From contig NZ_PUEC01000007.1 in NCBI RefSeq assembly GCF_003024805.1, positions 38,175 through 102,174 on the forward strand: a stretch of DNA of 64,000 nucleotides, written 5' to 3'. The notes under the pieces were generated by a model. The model had not been told where the DNA came from. It did no database searches and was given only the letters and a program-made list of their open reading frames with translations. Source of the stretch: Duncaniella muris (GTDB taxonomy: Bacteria; Bacteroidota; Bacteroidia; Bacteroidales; Muribaculaceae). The translations under genes were made by a program, and so were the position numbers. Positions 25,574 through 34,076 of the stretch are shown piece after piece (the stretch's first letter is position 1; each line of letters opens with the position of its first letter).

Positions 25574-26674
25574 TCATTCTTCATCGAAAAGCATGACCTC
25601 GGTAGGTGTCATGTCATTATAAAATAGCTTATCCCGCTTGATAATAAGTTTAAGATTGTCGGTCAGGTATTGCAGCAACTTTACCATGACACTTCGACCC
25701 CGTTTGAACCCGATAGCGGCATAGGAAGCCATGAGAGCTTCCAATACATTCTCGAATCCTTTGATGGGCTTGTCTCCAAAAGCGGCGGCAAGGGCTTCCC
25801 GGTGCTGCTCTATGGATAAGTCCATGAAACTCATCCGGGATTTATGTTTGATTTCCCCGTTGAACGAATGGTTTTCAGCCATGACAGGCAATCCGTTGTC
25901 ATCAACGGTAAAAGCAAAGGGCTTGAACTCTTTTTCGCGGATATGCAATGCGTGGACCTCGCTGATGTTTGGGTTGTCATTGCTTTTGCTGATGACCAAT
26001 ACGGTTTCCGCCTTATTGCTCATCTCCGTGCCGATATGCCCCCGTACATTGTTGTCCCCTTTGTTAAGATGGAGCACACAATGGATATGCAGATCATACA
26101 GGGAAGACCACTCCATCATCTTGTTGATGACTTCCACCGATTCACCGGCATTATTGATGTCGAGCATCAGGTCGCGGATGCCGTCGATGATGACCAGACC
26201 GTAGCCTTTGTTCTGACGTAGGGCATAGTCAATGACTTCAATACGTACCGCCGGAGTATATTCTCTTAGACAAATGAAGTCGAGGTTCTCGTTATCGGTT
26301 TTCGTGGGCAGTCCTGCCAGTCGTAAGATGCGTTCCAAGACCGTATGACAGTGAAAACGGCTTTGTTCCGTATCAACGTACAAGATTCTGCGCTTTCCTT
26401 CGGGCAGATGCGCCCGGTAATTCAATACCTGTCGCCCTGCCAACGATGCGGCGACAAGTGCCGAGACATTGAATGTCTTTTTCGACTTGGCCTTACCGGT
26501 CGAAGCACTGAAATTGCCAAGCGTGGCTATCGTTGAATTGTCTATCCAGATGATTTGCGGGGGCGTTTCGTAGGTATCGGTCGCCCTGATCTGGGAAGCG
26601 GCAAGAATATCCAGCAACTTATGTTCCTCAAGTCCTGCACCTGTGTTATAATCAGTCCTTCTTTCGTTTTCCAT
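25574..26674 (-). CDS. RepA-like AAA/RecA-fold ATPase
   Basis: 366 residues. The nucleotide-binding loop GNFSASTGKAKSKKTFNVS is a variant Walker A, and GLVIIDGIRDLMLDI is the Walker B. VLHLNKGDNNVRGHIGTEMSNKAETVLVI follows the RecA-type hexameric helicase pattern (RepA/RSF1010-like). It likely unwinds DNA for element replication together with the Toprim protein. Its start overlaps the upstream HTH gene by 23 bp, so the two are coupled. Confidence 0.85.
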   Translation of the reverse strand: MENERRTDYNTGAGLEEHKLLDILAASQIRATDTYETPPQIIWIDNSTIATLGNFSASTGKAKSKKTFNVSALVAASLAGRQVLNYRAHLPEGKRRILYVDTEQSRFHCHTVLERILRLAGLPTKTDNENLDFICLREYTPAVRIEVIDYALRQNKGYGLVIIDGIRDLMLDINNAGESVEVINKMMEWSSLYDLHIHCVLHLNKGDNNVRGHIGTEMSNKAETVLVISKSNDNPNISEVHALHIREKEFKPFAFTVDDNGLPVMAENHSFNGEIKHKSRMSFMDLSIEQHREALAAAFGDKPIKGFENVLEALMASYAAIGFKRGRSVMVKLLQYLTDNLKLIIKRDKLFYNDMTPTEVMLFDEE

Positions 26675-27047
26675 AGCGTCTTTGTTTTAAGAATGGTTGT
26701 GTCGTTGCAGTTTCGGTCGCCATGCGTATGGCATCGTCTGCAGTCGGTTCATGGTTCTGTAAAAGCCATTCATCCAGTTCTTCCTTGGCAAAGTAAATCA
26801 TTTTGCCACGCGGCTTGTAATGCGGAATCTCTTTGTTCGCCGTGAGTTTGTACAGCATACTGTCGGAAACCCCGATATACATACAGGCATCCTGAAACGT
26901 AAAGACCCGTTTTGTCGAATAAATGCTTTTCTCCAACAAATCCATCCGTTCCAAGATATTTTCAACCGGTTCCAGCTTTTTAAGAACCGATTCAAGGGCG
27001 GTGATCCGTTCGCTCATCCGCTCCATGAAAGTTAGTCTGTTCGGCAT
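26652..27047 (-). CDS. Excisionase-like helix-turn-helix protein
   Basis: 131 residues. Residues 1-45 form a coiled coil (MSERITALESVLKKLEPVENILERMDLLEKS). Residues 48-95 are the HTH_17/MerR-like excisionase fold: FTFQDACMYIGVSDSMLYKLTANKEIPHYKP then GKMIYFAKEELDEWL. Proteins of this type bind DNA near origin or attachment sites and control excision or the RepA unit. Its promoter region has several inverted repeats. Confidence 0.85.
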   Translation of the reverse strand: MPNRLTFMERMSERITALESVLKKLEPVENILERMDLLEKSIYSTKRVFTFQDACMYIGVSDSMLYKLTANKEIPHYKPRGKMIYFAKEELDEWLLQNHEPTADDAIRMATETATTQPFLKQRRYGKRKKD

Positions 27048-27081
27048 ATGTTTTTAATTAAAGTTTGACAATAGGATTGTG

Positions 27082-27189
27082 CCTCCGTTATCGACGTGCT
27101 GATAACGGAGGACAAAGGTATGATATGCCGATAAAGGAGTGAGAATTATCGGCGTGATACTATGCAAGTATCATTCTAACTCTCACTCT
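27082..27189 (-). promoter_or_regulatory. Promoter and inverted-repeat array before the HTH-repA-toprim unit
   Basis: The minus-strand -7 box TACCTTTG is at 27113-27120. Next to it are CCTCCGTTATC/GATAACGGAGG (27082-27092/27101-27111), GCCGATAA/TTATCGGC (27127-27134/27146-27153), TGATACT/AGTATCA (27155-27161/27167-27173) and GAGTGAGA/TCTCACTC (27137-27144/27181-27188). The last two nest into a large stem-loop that may terminate the upstream gene. The first two flank the promoter and look like operators for the HTH protein. Confidence 0.6.
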
Positions 27190-27197
27190 TTTATCTT

Positions 27198-28006
27198 TCA
27201 CATGGTGGATTTATTCACACTTTCTTTCAACTGGCTGATGGCTCGTCTGATACTGTAGATGACCGCTGTCTTGTTGTTTCTGACAGCGGAGAGTGCCGAT
27301 GAAAGATTGGAAGCGGTAATGAACCGTGTGCCGTCCTTGGATTGCAGGAACCGCCCTTTGTCCAGAACAGACTGCCAGCGGGATTGGATGAAGGAATTTT
27401 CGAGAAGTGCATCGAAAAGGATAACTACATGACGGAGGTTGTTCACTCGGATATGAAAGCCTTCTTTACAGGAAAAGAGAGCTTCCATATCCTCGATGCA
27501 AACCTCTGAAACGCAAAACAGATGATAAGTATTGGCACAAGACACAATACCTGTCATCTGTTCTTGGGTGAAATTGCAGCCGAAAGAAAGCGGCGGGGCT
27601 TTTGTCTCCCCATCGGCACGATGCTTGACTGGTGGCGGCAACGGTTCCGACCGATTATAGTGCCACCGCAGCTCCATGCACTTCTCAAAGGAAAAGTCGG
27701 CGGCAACAAAAAGAGACTGGATAAGATGAGCACATTCGGTCAGAAGCCCTTTGGCGATGTGGATGTTCATCTCGTGGCAATTTCGGCAAACCACACTATT
27801 GCAGTTTATGTAACGGTGGCTGTTGATGAAGTCATCCACATAGCGGCTATACCGCTTGCCATCTGCAATTACATCCTGAAGATAGAGTTCTCTCGCTTCG
27901 GAGAGTAACTCAAATAATTCTTCTGCCACATCCTGTTCAGTAGCAAAGTGGGTTAGGTGTTGCTTCCCTTCAAAAAAAGAGAAGACTTTTTACTTTGTTC
28001 TTTCAT
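27198..28006 (-). pseudogene. Unknown ICE gene with a probable 1-nt frameshift near its start
   Basis: From the ATG at 28006 the frame reads MKEQSKK and then leaves frame at the run of five A (27987-27991 on the plus strand as T5). A second frame continues VFSFFEGKQHLTHFATEQD into a 243-residue frame that could start at GTG 27929. With six A the two would join into one protein of about 269 residues. The body has a Cys/His set (CNSVVCRNCHEMNIH) and an alpha/beta C-terminal part. I do not recognise it. It may be inactive, start internally at GTG, or use ribosomal slippage. Confidence 0.55.
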
Positions 28007-28139
28007 GTTAATTTACTTGTTTATGATTACTATATTAAAAAAGCGTAGTGAACCATTATTTTTACGATTGAAAATAAAACCATGTCGTATAATCGAATGA
28101 CGACGTATCAACACTGATGGCTATATTAGGATACATCAA

Positions 28140-28559
28140 TTATTTTGTAAGTTTCATCAATATATGACTGTCTGCGTCTTTCAGAAACAAGACAGAATCA
28201 TTCTTGATCTCAAAAGCTTTTATTACGGGAAGAATGTGCTTCACACTTTCTTCCATAAGTATATCTTCACAAGCCTTTTCCGTAAATGTTGTTTCCGAGA
28301 ATGTCAATTTACTACCATTAACGGTATATCTACTGGACCCCAAATTGCAGCCGGTATTGCAGGTTATGATTCCTTGATTACCAAATTCAAGTGAATAATC
28401 ACCCCCATCTGCGACTTGTGAAAGACCTATTGGACAAGAAGTAGCGATACATTTATACTCTATAATCCGCCATTTGCCATAGAGTTCAAAACAGGAATGC
28501 TTATCGCAGGAGAACAGCATTATAGATAATGACAAAATTATCAAATACACTAATTTCAT
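28140..28559 (-). CDS. META/HslJ-like lipoprotein
   Basis: 139 residues. Signal peptide with lipobox LFSC (Cys at residue 18). The mature part follows the META domain pattern: GKWRIIEY, YSLEFGNQGIITCNTGCNLGSS, SKLTFSETTFTEKAC and a final DSVLFLKDADSHILMKL. Such proteins are envelope lipoproteins related to heat-inducible HslJ, linked in other bacteria to novobiocin tolerance. It is 1 bp from the next upstream gene, so it ends a three-gene transcript at the start of the AT-rich cargo. Confidence 0.75.
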   Translation of the reverse strand: MKLVYLIILSLSIMLFSCDKHSCFELYGKWRIIEYKCIATSCPIGLSQVADGGDYSLEFGNQGIITCNTGCNLGSSRYTVNGSKLTFSETTFTEKACEDILMEESVKHILPVIKAFEIKNDSVLFLKDADSHILMKLTK

Positions 28560-28560
28560 A

Positions 28561-28905
28561 TTATTTGCGTTTTATGGTTTGACATTTTCTTATGCTCATT
28601 TCTTTTGCATACGCAATCTCTCCATGTGCCCTTATATAGCTAATACATGCCGGACGGTCAGAATTGAAGAGCAACGCAAACACTTTGCTTATAAAGTTGG
28701 AATAGATTTTACATTCTCTTACGTCACGCTCACATTCGGCACAGGTATGATAACCTTTGCTTATGCAACATTGGCGGATTTTACACCACGATGCTTTCTC
28801 GTTATTCTTGCATCCGGGACATTTTCCGGACAAGAATTTGCGACAAGCACCACAGTATAAACCACAAGCAGCGATGCTATCAGAAGTCGCTATTATCTGT
28901 TTCAT
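28561..28905 (-). CDS. Cys-rich DUF3795-like protein
   Basis: 114 residues from MKQIIATS. CGLYCGACRKFLSGKCPGCK is the hallmark N-terminal motif of DUF3795, followed by CKIRQCCISKGYHTCAECE; ten or more Cys suggest metal or Fe-S binding. An open frame continues upstream to 29142, but that part overlaps the next gene antiparallel in frame only. The ATG at 28905 overlaps the upstream stop by 4 bp (ATGA), which decides the start. Function unknown. Confidence 0.75.
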   Translation of the reverse strand: MKQIIATSDSIAACGLYCGACRKFLSGKCPGCKNNEKASWCKIRQCCISKGYHTCAECERDVRECKIYSNFISKVFALLFNSDRPACISYIRAHGEIAYAKEMSIRKCQTIKRK

Positions 28906-29234
28906 ACAAACCACGATGCACTGAAATGCTTGATTACCGCTATGAGCAACCCTAAAACAACCGCATTGACAAGCACAATCGGAACAGCTTTCTTTTCGTT
29001 CTTGGCAATCATAACCACCATAGGCAGAGCCATTAAGACTGATACAATCGGACCAGATAAAAAGTTGCTGACATTCAACTGTGGAAGTGTGGTGTTGAAT
29101 ATAATGAAAGTTACCACCACATACTGGACGAAAGCAGACCAACAGTTTGCCTTATCCATTTTTTTGAGAAACATCGGGAGTGCATCAACGGCTCCGATAA
29201 CTACTCCGACAAAGATTGTAAATACTAATTCCAT
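28902..29234 (-). CDS. Small membrane protein, first gene of the META/DUF3795 unit
   Basis: 110 residues, four hydrophobic helices (LVFTIFVGVVIGAVDALPMFL; AFVQYVVVTFIIF; FLSGPIVSVLMALPMVVMI; VLVNAVVLGLLIAVI). No signal peptide or catalytic motif. It resembles small Bacteroidota membrane proteins of unknown function. Translational coupling with the DUF3795 gene suggests the two act together. Confidence 0.7.
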   Translation of the reverse strand: MELVFTIFVGVVIGAVDALPMFLKKMDKANCWSAFVQYVVVTFIIFNTTLPQLNVSNFLSGPIVSVLMALPMVVMIAKNEKKAVPIVLVNAVVLGLLIAVIKHFSASWFV

Positions 29235-29254
29235 TGTTATTATATTTTATGATA

Positions 29255-29293
29255 CAGGAGATGTCGCATTTTATGTAATGCGACATACTCCTG
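29255..29293. terminator. Strong hairpin after the BlaR1-like gene
   Basis: CAGGAG plus ATGTCGCATT pairs with AATGCGACAT plus CTCCTG: 16 bp with one bulged base and a 6-nt loop. There is no real T run, so it may work as a transcript-end stabiliser or a weak terminator on the minus strand. Confidence 0.6.
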
Positions 29294-29340
29294 CATCAGA
29301 TTAAGATCCAATTGTACTATTGGTATTTATTTCCTTGAAC

Positions 29341-30699
29341 TTATTTACCGTTGGAAGACCAATATTCATTGCAGATATAGTAATTAAACTCCAAAGTGTA
29401 GCTCGATTCTGCGGGCAGACCCTTATTGAGTCCAGGGTGGAATTGTGGAAGCATACGCGCCACACGAAGGGCTTCGCCATCAAGTGTCTTTCCGGAGCTT
29501 TTCACTATTTTGGCATCTTTCACCATTCCGTCTTTAGCAATAGTGAGTTGCACAACTGCATCCATGTTAAGAACACCGTCTTTATAGGCAGTTTCAGGGA
29601 ATTTTATGTTTTTGTTGATGAAAGCTCTCAATTTGTCCTTGCCGCCGGGAAAGTTAGGCGCGGTTTCAGTCTTGATGAACTGAAGGGTTCCGGGTGCATC
29701 AGCCTTTTCGGTTACCACAACATCTGAGTTTCTTTCCGTGATTTGGATTGATTCATCAGATTTTTCCGTAACTTTGTAGTGGATATTGTCCACCGGTGTA
29801 GCGGAAGACGCATCGTTAATCACTGCTGACACCGCGGGGGTTGTCAGACCTGCTACTGCAAGTGCCAATGCTGGCACCATGACAAAAGCACGCACACGGG
29901 CTATGCCTGTCGGTTTGCTTGATAACATCATAGTTATACGTTTTTTAAGTGAACTGTGATTCAGACAGTTGGAAAGAGTTGCGAACCTTGCTCCAACTGT
30001 CTTTTTTATTAAAAACATTTGATATTCCTCTCGTTTAATACCTGAAGCGAGCACACGGCTGTCAGCTTCATATTCGTGGAGGGTATGAAGTTCATTGCGT
30101 AAAAGCCATATTGCAGGACAATACCATGTTATGATAATAGCAGCTTGTATCATCAATAGATCAATCCAATGGTGACATTCCACATGTGCTTTCTCATGCC
30201 GAACTATCATTGCACCATATTCATACCAGTCTTTTCGTGGCATCATTATGTATCCGCCCCACGCAAAAGGAGCAACGCTATTATGTCGATGCAATACGAT
30301 ATGATTTCCATCACTTTTGATATGTTCTCCCTGTATAATGAAAAGCAATAATCGCACTAACGATACTAAGAAATAGATAATCATCGCACCAATTCCAATC
30401 AAATACAACGTGACAATATAATTCCAGACGGGCATTATATGTTCCGTTACAGTCTGAGTTACATTTACAATTTCAGTAGTATTTAGATCTAATACTATAT
30501 TCTTAGAATCTATATCAACTATGCGTTCGGGTTTAAGAATAAAAGGAGGCAAAATAAAGGCTATGATTATGCTCAACAAGAGAAATATCCTGTTGAAGCG
30601 AAAACATCCCGCATTGGCAATAGTACATTTATATACCACCCACACCACAGTTAATAGTGTGCTTGCCAAAAGGGAATATGCCAATAAACTGCCTGTCAT
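29341..30699 (-). CDS. BlaR1-type M56 metallopeptidase fused to a TonB C-terminal domain
   Basis: 452 residues. Four N-terminal hydrophobic helices carry the M56 gluzincin motif HEKAH at about 168-172 on a cytoplasmic loop. Residues 360-450 form a TonB C-terminal domain (NFPGGKDKLRAFINKNIKFPE, LTIAKDGMVKDAKIV), where BlaR1 would have a penicillin-binding sensor. M56-TonB fusions are frequent in Bacteroidota. It likely senses an envelope signal and triggers cleavage or release of the BlaI repressor. It starts 2 bp after the BlaI stop and shares its promoter. Confidence 0.85.
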   Translation of the reverse strand: MTGSLLAYSLLASTLLTVVWVVYKCTIANAGCFRFNRIFLLLSIIIAFILPPFILKPERIVDIDSKNIVLDLNTTEIVNVTQTVTEHIMPVWNYIVTLYLIGIGAMIIYFLVSLVRLLLFIIQGEHIKSDGNHIVLHRHNSVAPFAWGGYIMMPRKDWYEYGAMIVRHEKAHVECHHWIDLLMIQAAIIITWYCPAIWLLRNELHTLHEYEADSRVLASGIKREEYQMFLIKKTVGARFATLSNCLNHSSLKKRITMMLSSKPTGIARVRAFVMVPALALAVAGLTTPAVSAVINDASSATPVDNIHYKVTEKSDESIQITERNSDVVVTEKADAPGTLQFIKTETAPNFPGGKDKLRAFINKNIKFPETAYKDGVLNMDAVVQLTIAKDGMVKDAKIVKSSGKTLDGEALRVARMLPQFHPGLNKGLPAESSYTLEFNYYICNEYWSSNGK

Positions 30700-30701
30700 A
30701 G

Positions 30702-31079
30702 CTATTTATTTTTGCGATTAGTAATTTGTGCAATGAGTTCCTTTGCGTCTTCATCACTGCAATATTCATTGTTAATAAGGAAATTTACAACATTATGTAT
30801 AGAATTATCAAAATATCTCCTTATAACATTGCGCAGATTGTGACCGCAATACTCATTACGTTGTATTATTGGAATATATACAAATCCATTATTTTCAGCC
30901 CGATGTTCAAGATACCCCTTTTGTTCAAGGAACTTTACAAAGGTTGCAACCGTGGTCCGACTTGGACGCGGCTCATCATGAAGTTCAACAACCTCCCTGA
31001 CAGAAAGTGCACCTCTGTCCCAGAAGTAGTTCATCACATATTCCTCTCGTTCTGTTAATGGTTTCATATCAATATTCAT
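30702..31079 (-). CDS. BlaI/MecI-family repressor, copy 1
   Basis: 125 residues from MNIDMKPLTEREEYVM. The winged helix (residues 8-75) contains the recognition helix PRPSRTTVATFVKFLEQKGY. The C-terminal helices dimerise (HNLRNVIRRYFDNSIHNVV). The ATG at 31079 lies just downstream of its own promoter at 31120-31127, so the longer open frame upstream is not translated. It represses itself and the M56 gene through the palindromes at 31091-31144. It is roughly half identical to the second BlaI at 43273, with a near-identical recognition helix. Confidence 0.9.
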   Translation of the reverse strand: MNIDMKPLTEREEYVMNYFWDRGALSVREVVELHDEPRPSRTTVATFVKFLEQKGYLEHRAENNGFVYIPIIQRNEYCGHNLRNVIRRYFDNSIHNVVNFLINNEYCSDEDAKELIAQITNRKNK

Positions 31080-31090
31080 TTTTATTAGTG

Positions 31091-31144
31091 GTCTAAATAA
31101 ATTAGACGTATTGATAACGCAAAAATAGTCTAAATATTTTAGAC
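31091..31144 (-). promoter_or_regulatory. BlaI promoter flanked by two 17-bp operators
   Basis: GTCTAAATAAATTAGAC (31091-31107) and GTCTAAATATTTTAGAC (31128-31144) are perfect GTCTAA-N5-TTAGAC palindromes. The minus-strand -7 box TATTTTTG (31120-31127) lies between them. One operator covers the -33 region and one the initial transcript, a classic autorepressed layout. Confidence 0.85.
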
Positions 31145-31248
31145 AACAAAATAATTTCAGTCGAAAATGCTGTGATTTTTCCAAAAAGCGAATTGCGTGC
31201 GACTATTAAGTCACTGATGAACAAGCTACCAATATTAGACTCAAGGTC

Positions 31249-32568
31249 TTATTTAGGCCTTAAAAGTAGAGCCAACATATTTGATTTTAGATCATTCACA
31301 ATTTCAGAAGATATTATTTTTCGGTCATAACTATATCCAATTTGCATAGTGCCATTTAATGTGGCAACTCCAAGAACAATGTAACTGCCCGGAGCTTTGG
31401 GCGCAAAGAATACCAAATCACGAATGCTATAAGAACCTATCTGAGTATCAAAGTTCAATCGTCCCAGGTTAGATACAGCCGTAGATGAAGGATTGTCAAT
31501 TGAAAACATTGAAGCAACCTTTTTCGCGACTTTATCATCACACTCCCCATAAGCAGCAAAATACATCGCATCAATAAGTAAAGGATTCATAGATGCATAG
31601 GCATTTAGTATAAGCCATTGCGCTCTGGTTGAATCCATTTTAGATTTGATTTTCTTCTTTATATGAATAGCATTTTGCCAAAAGTCTTTTTTAGGATTAT
31701 ACTTATATGCAATTGTAATGGCCGAAGCAAAATTGCCTAAGCTGCTGTCTGCTGAAAACGAAAGTTGTTTCCGTATATCTATCGGAATCCCGACTACCAT
31801 TTTTTTGTTATTGATGAATGTTTCTTGCATAGCTCCAATAAATGCCGTAACAATTGCATCATTTATTGTTATGCCGTGTATTTTACAAGCATTGTACAAA
31901 GAGTTCATATCAACTTTGTTTATGGTTGAGTACGACAAAGCAATATCTGTTAACTGATGGTACTTATTGAACATCTCCCGGTATTCCGCTTCACCAAAAC
32001 GTTGCTGCTGACCTTTAGACCACTTTGAATTTAGTGAACGCAGAAGCAATTTTACAGGAAAAGAAAGTTTAGCTTTTTGTGGAAAATCACTTTGTTTTGA
32101 GATGAGCTGTTGTTCTTTTAAGGGCAAATTATTTCCAGCATAAACAAACACTACATCCCTCAATAATCTTGCAATAGCGTTACCGTCACCTAATAGATGA
32201 TGACATACAGCCAGAATATCAAAACCAGTCTCAGTGTAGAATACAAAAAAACGTATGAGTGGACCTGTTTCGCAATTAAAAGGCTTTTTATTCTCGGACT
32301 CGGCAATTTCCAGCCATTGATTTGAATGTTCACTTTTAATAAAATGCAATTCGAGCTGATGAACAGTGTTTTCCTGATAAAATGCCTCTCCCTCATTATT
32401 CATGCAAATGGATGAATAAAGTAGCGAGTGAACGCTTCTTAATTTAAGCAATGTATTTTTAAAACGTAATTCATCCAAGTGACCGTCAACGCTTAGTTTC
32501 ATCAGAACCGTAAGTGACGGATTACGCAGAAGGTGACGTTCCGTAAATATTCGAATATTAGTTTGCAT
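31249..32568 (-). CDS. Stand-alone condensation-type acyltransferase
   Basis: 439 residues. The active-site motif CHHLLGDGNA (HHxxxDG) is at about 122-131, as in condensation domains, PapA5 and alcohol acyltransferases. A later FAPKAPGSYIVLGVATLNGTMQIGYSYDR segment fits the C-terminal half. No carrier protein or synthetase is nearby, so it probably transfers an acyl group from CoA to a free small molecule. Its promoter carries a Crp/Fnr-type palindrome and the neighbouring upstream gene encodes a Crp/Fnr regulator. A MATE exporter lies further upstream. The substrate is unknown. Confidence 0.75.
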   Translation of the reverse strand: MQTNIRIFTERHLLRNPSLTVLMKLSVDGHLDELRFKNTLLKLRSVHSLLYSSICMNNEGEAFYQENTVHQLELHFIKSEHSNQWLEIAESENKKPFNCETGPLIRFFVFYTETGFDILAVCHHLLGDGNAIARLLRDVVFVYAGNNLPLKEQQLISKQSDFPQKAKLSFPVKLLLRSLNSKWSKGQQQRFGEAEYREMFNKYHQLTDIALSYSTINKVDMNSLYNACKIHGITINDAIVTAFIGAMQETFINNKKMVVGIPIDIRKQLSFSADSSLGNFASAITIAYKYNPKKDFWQNAIHIKKKIKSKMDSTRAQWLILNAYASMNPLLIDAMYFAAYGECDDKVAKKVASMFSIDNPSSTAVSNLGRLNFDTQIGSYSIRDLVFFAPKAPGSYIVLGVATLNGTMQIGYSYDRKIISSEIVNDLKSNMLALLLRPK

Positions 32569-32591
32569 GCTCTTTATCTTGATTAATCCTG

Positions 32592-32635
32592 CAAAGGTAA
32601 AGAGACCGAAACTATCAATTCTTGACTTATGTCAA
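32592..32635 (-). promoter_or_regulatory. Promoter with Crp/Fnr-type palindrome before the acyltransferase
   Basis: On the minus strand the -7 box TACCTTTG (32592-32599) has a TTG about 20 bp upstream. Next to that is the perfect palindrome TTGACTTATGTCAA (32622-32635), of the TTGAC-N4-GTCAA form bound by Crp/Fnr proteins. Its position at the upstream edge of the promoter suits activation. Confidence 0.65.
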
Positions 32636-32637
32636 TC

Positions 32638-33213
32638 CTATGGATTTTTATCTAACTTTTTTCTTATTCTACTTAGCGTTTCGGGAGAAATGCCCAAAGT
32701 GGATGCGATGTGTTTTAAGGGAATCTCTTTTTCTATGTCTGGATAATCGTTTAATAATTCAATGTATCTTTCCTCAGCGGTATCGAAATACAGTGCTAAA
32801 GCAATATTACGCCAACCAAACATAGAACGCTCCGCAATGGTCGTCCTTAACTTTTGCGTATCTATATTCGTGTCGAATAATTCCATCATCTGTTCGTAAT
32901 TAAACAAAACAATCTCATAATCCTCCATTGCTTGAATACAAAGTTCAGCATTTGTTCTTTTCAAGAACGAATGGTAATCTCCGATAAACGGAAAAGATTT
33001 ATTGAACCAAAGGGTACGTTCATTACCTTCTTTGTCTATTTTGTAATATCTAAATTTCCCGGAATCTACATATCCCATGTATCTGACCGGACAGCCCTGC
33101 ATCTGAAAATGTTCACCTTTCTTGATTTGGATGTTTTTCAGACGCTTGGTGTATTCGAGCACATCTGCATTGTTTATATTCAAACTACATAGAAGATTAA
33201 TTAATCCGTTCAT
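32638..33213 (-). CDS. Crp/Fnr-family transcription regulator
   Basis: 191 residues: an N-terminal cyclic-nucleotide-binding-type barrel (KGEHFQMQGCPVRYMGYVDSGKFRYY) and a C-terminal HTH (LKHIASTLGISPETLSRIRKKL). The Fe-S cysteines of Fnr and the cAMP-pocket residues of Crp are not evident, so the ligand is unknown; many Bacteroidota members lack both. Its start overlaps the AraC gene by 17 bp. The palindrome just downstream suggests it controls the acyltransferase. Confidence 0.85.
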   Translation of the reverse strand: MNGLINLLCSLNINNADVLEYTKRLKNIQIKKGEHFQMQGCPVRYMGYVDSGKFRYYKIDKEGNERTLWFNKSFPFIGDYHSFLKRTNAELCIQAMEDYEIVLFNYEQMMELFDTNIDTQKLRTTIAERSMFGWRNIALALYFDTAEERYIELLNDYPDIEKEIPLKHIASTLGISPETLSRIRKKLDKNP

Positions 33214-34048
33214 ATACTTTATCTTTTCTGTTTATTTCTATACATTCAAAATGTAGCACTTCTACTTTTTCCTTCATAGGGAGTGTAAGAAATGCCTTAG
33301 GAGTATGACCAGAAAACCTTTTTACCTCTCTATATAAATGAGAAGCATCATAATATCCCGCTTGGATAGCAACAAACAAAAGATTATTGAATGAAGTATT
33401 AGGTTTCAAAAGATGTATAGCATTCCAAAACTGAACAATTCGACTATATTCTTTTGGGGAATAACCTGTATAAAACTTAAACTTGCGCTCAAATTGTCTT
33501 AGGCATAAGCATACTTCTGTTGCCAATTCCTTAATCGAAACAATTCCTTTCTGTCTGCGAATCAAGGAAACAACATGAGATATTTGCTTTTCTGTGCCCA
33601 TGCTGTTTTTGTACAGTTGTCTAACCAATTCATGTTCAATACAACCAATCGGATTTTGATTTTCAGAGAGTTGATATATAAAAGATTGACTAAACAGAGC
33701 AGGGAACTCGTGACTGTCTAATCCTTGATTCATAAATTGGGAAAGTGGGATCTTTATGAATCGAGAAAGTCCGCACGGCTGAAAACGTACCCCTATAATA
33801 TGAATGAAGTTTTTCTGAGTGACCAATTCCGTAAATGTATTCATTGGACCGAAAAAATAGGAATGATACGGTCTCATTATCAGGTCACTACTGGTGCAGT
33901 CTGTGGCATTCCCCACGTTGAAAACAAAGTCGGAACAACCATGAGGTGGAATGTTGAATTTCATTCCACTTCTTGTTTCTCCTTTATATTCCCAATAGCG
34001 ATCTATAAAAGGAGCTAATAAGCTACATGGCGAATATTCTTTATACAT
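33197..34048 (-). CDS. AraC-family regulator with DUF6597-like sensor region
   Basis: 283 residues. The N-terminal part begins YKEYSPCSLLAPFIDRYWEYKG (cupin-like sensor type common in Bacteroidota). The C-terminal double HTH covers about 185-270 (SIKELATEVCLCLRQFERKFKFYTGYSPKEYSRI and the second helix GYYDASHLYREVKRFSGHTPKAF). It lies between the MATE exporter gene, 28 bp upstream, and crp, and likely forms one transcript with them. Confidence 0.85.
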   Translation of the reverse strand: MYKEYSPCSLLAPFIDRYWEYKGETRSGMKFNIPPHGCSDFVFNVGNATDCTSSDLIMRPYHSYFFGPMNTFTELVTQKNFIHIIGVRFQPCGLSRFIKIPLSQFMNQGLDSHEFPALFSQSFIYQLSENQNPIGCIEHELVRQLYKNSMGTEKQISHVVSLIRRQKGIVSIKELATEVCLCLRQFERKFKFYTGYSPKEYSRIVQFWNAIHLLKPNTSFNNLLFVAIQAGYYDASHLYREVKRFSGHTPKAFLTLPMKEKVEVLHFECIEINRKDKVYERIN

Positions 34049-34076
34049 ATTACAAATGTCGGTATAAACTATGATT

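Noticed and set aside
29341..31079. Beta-lactam resistance locus
   Set aside because: The M56 protein has a TonB domain in place of a penicillin-binding sensor, and no beta-lactamase gene is nearby.
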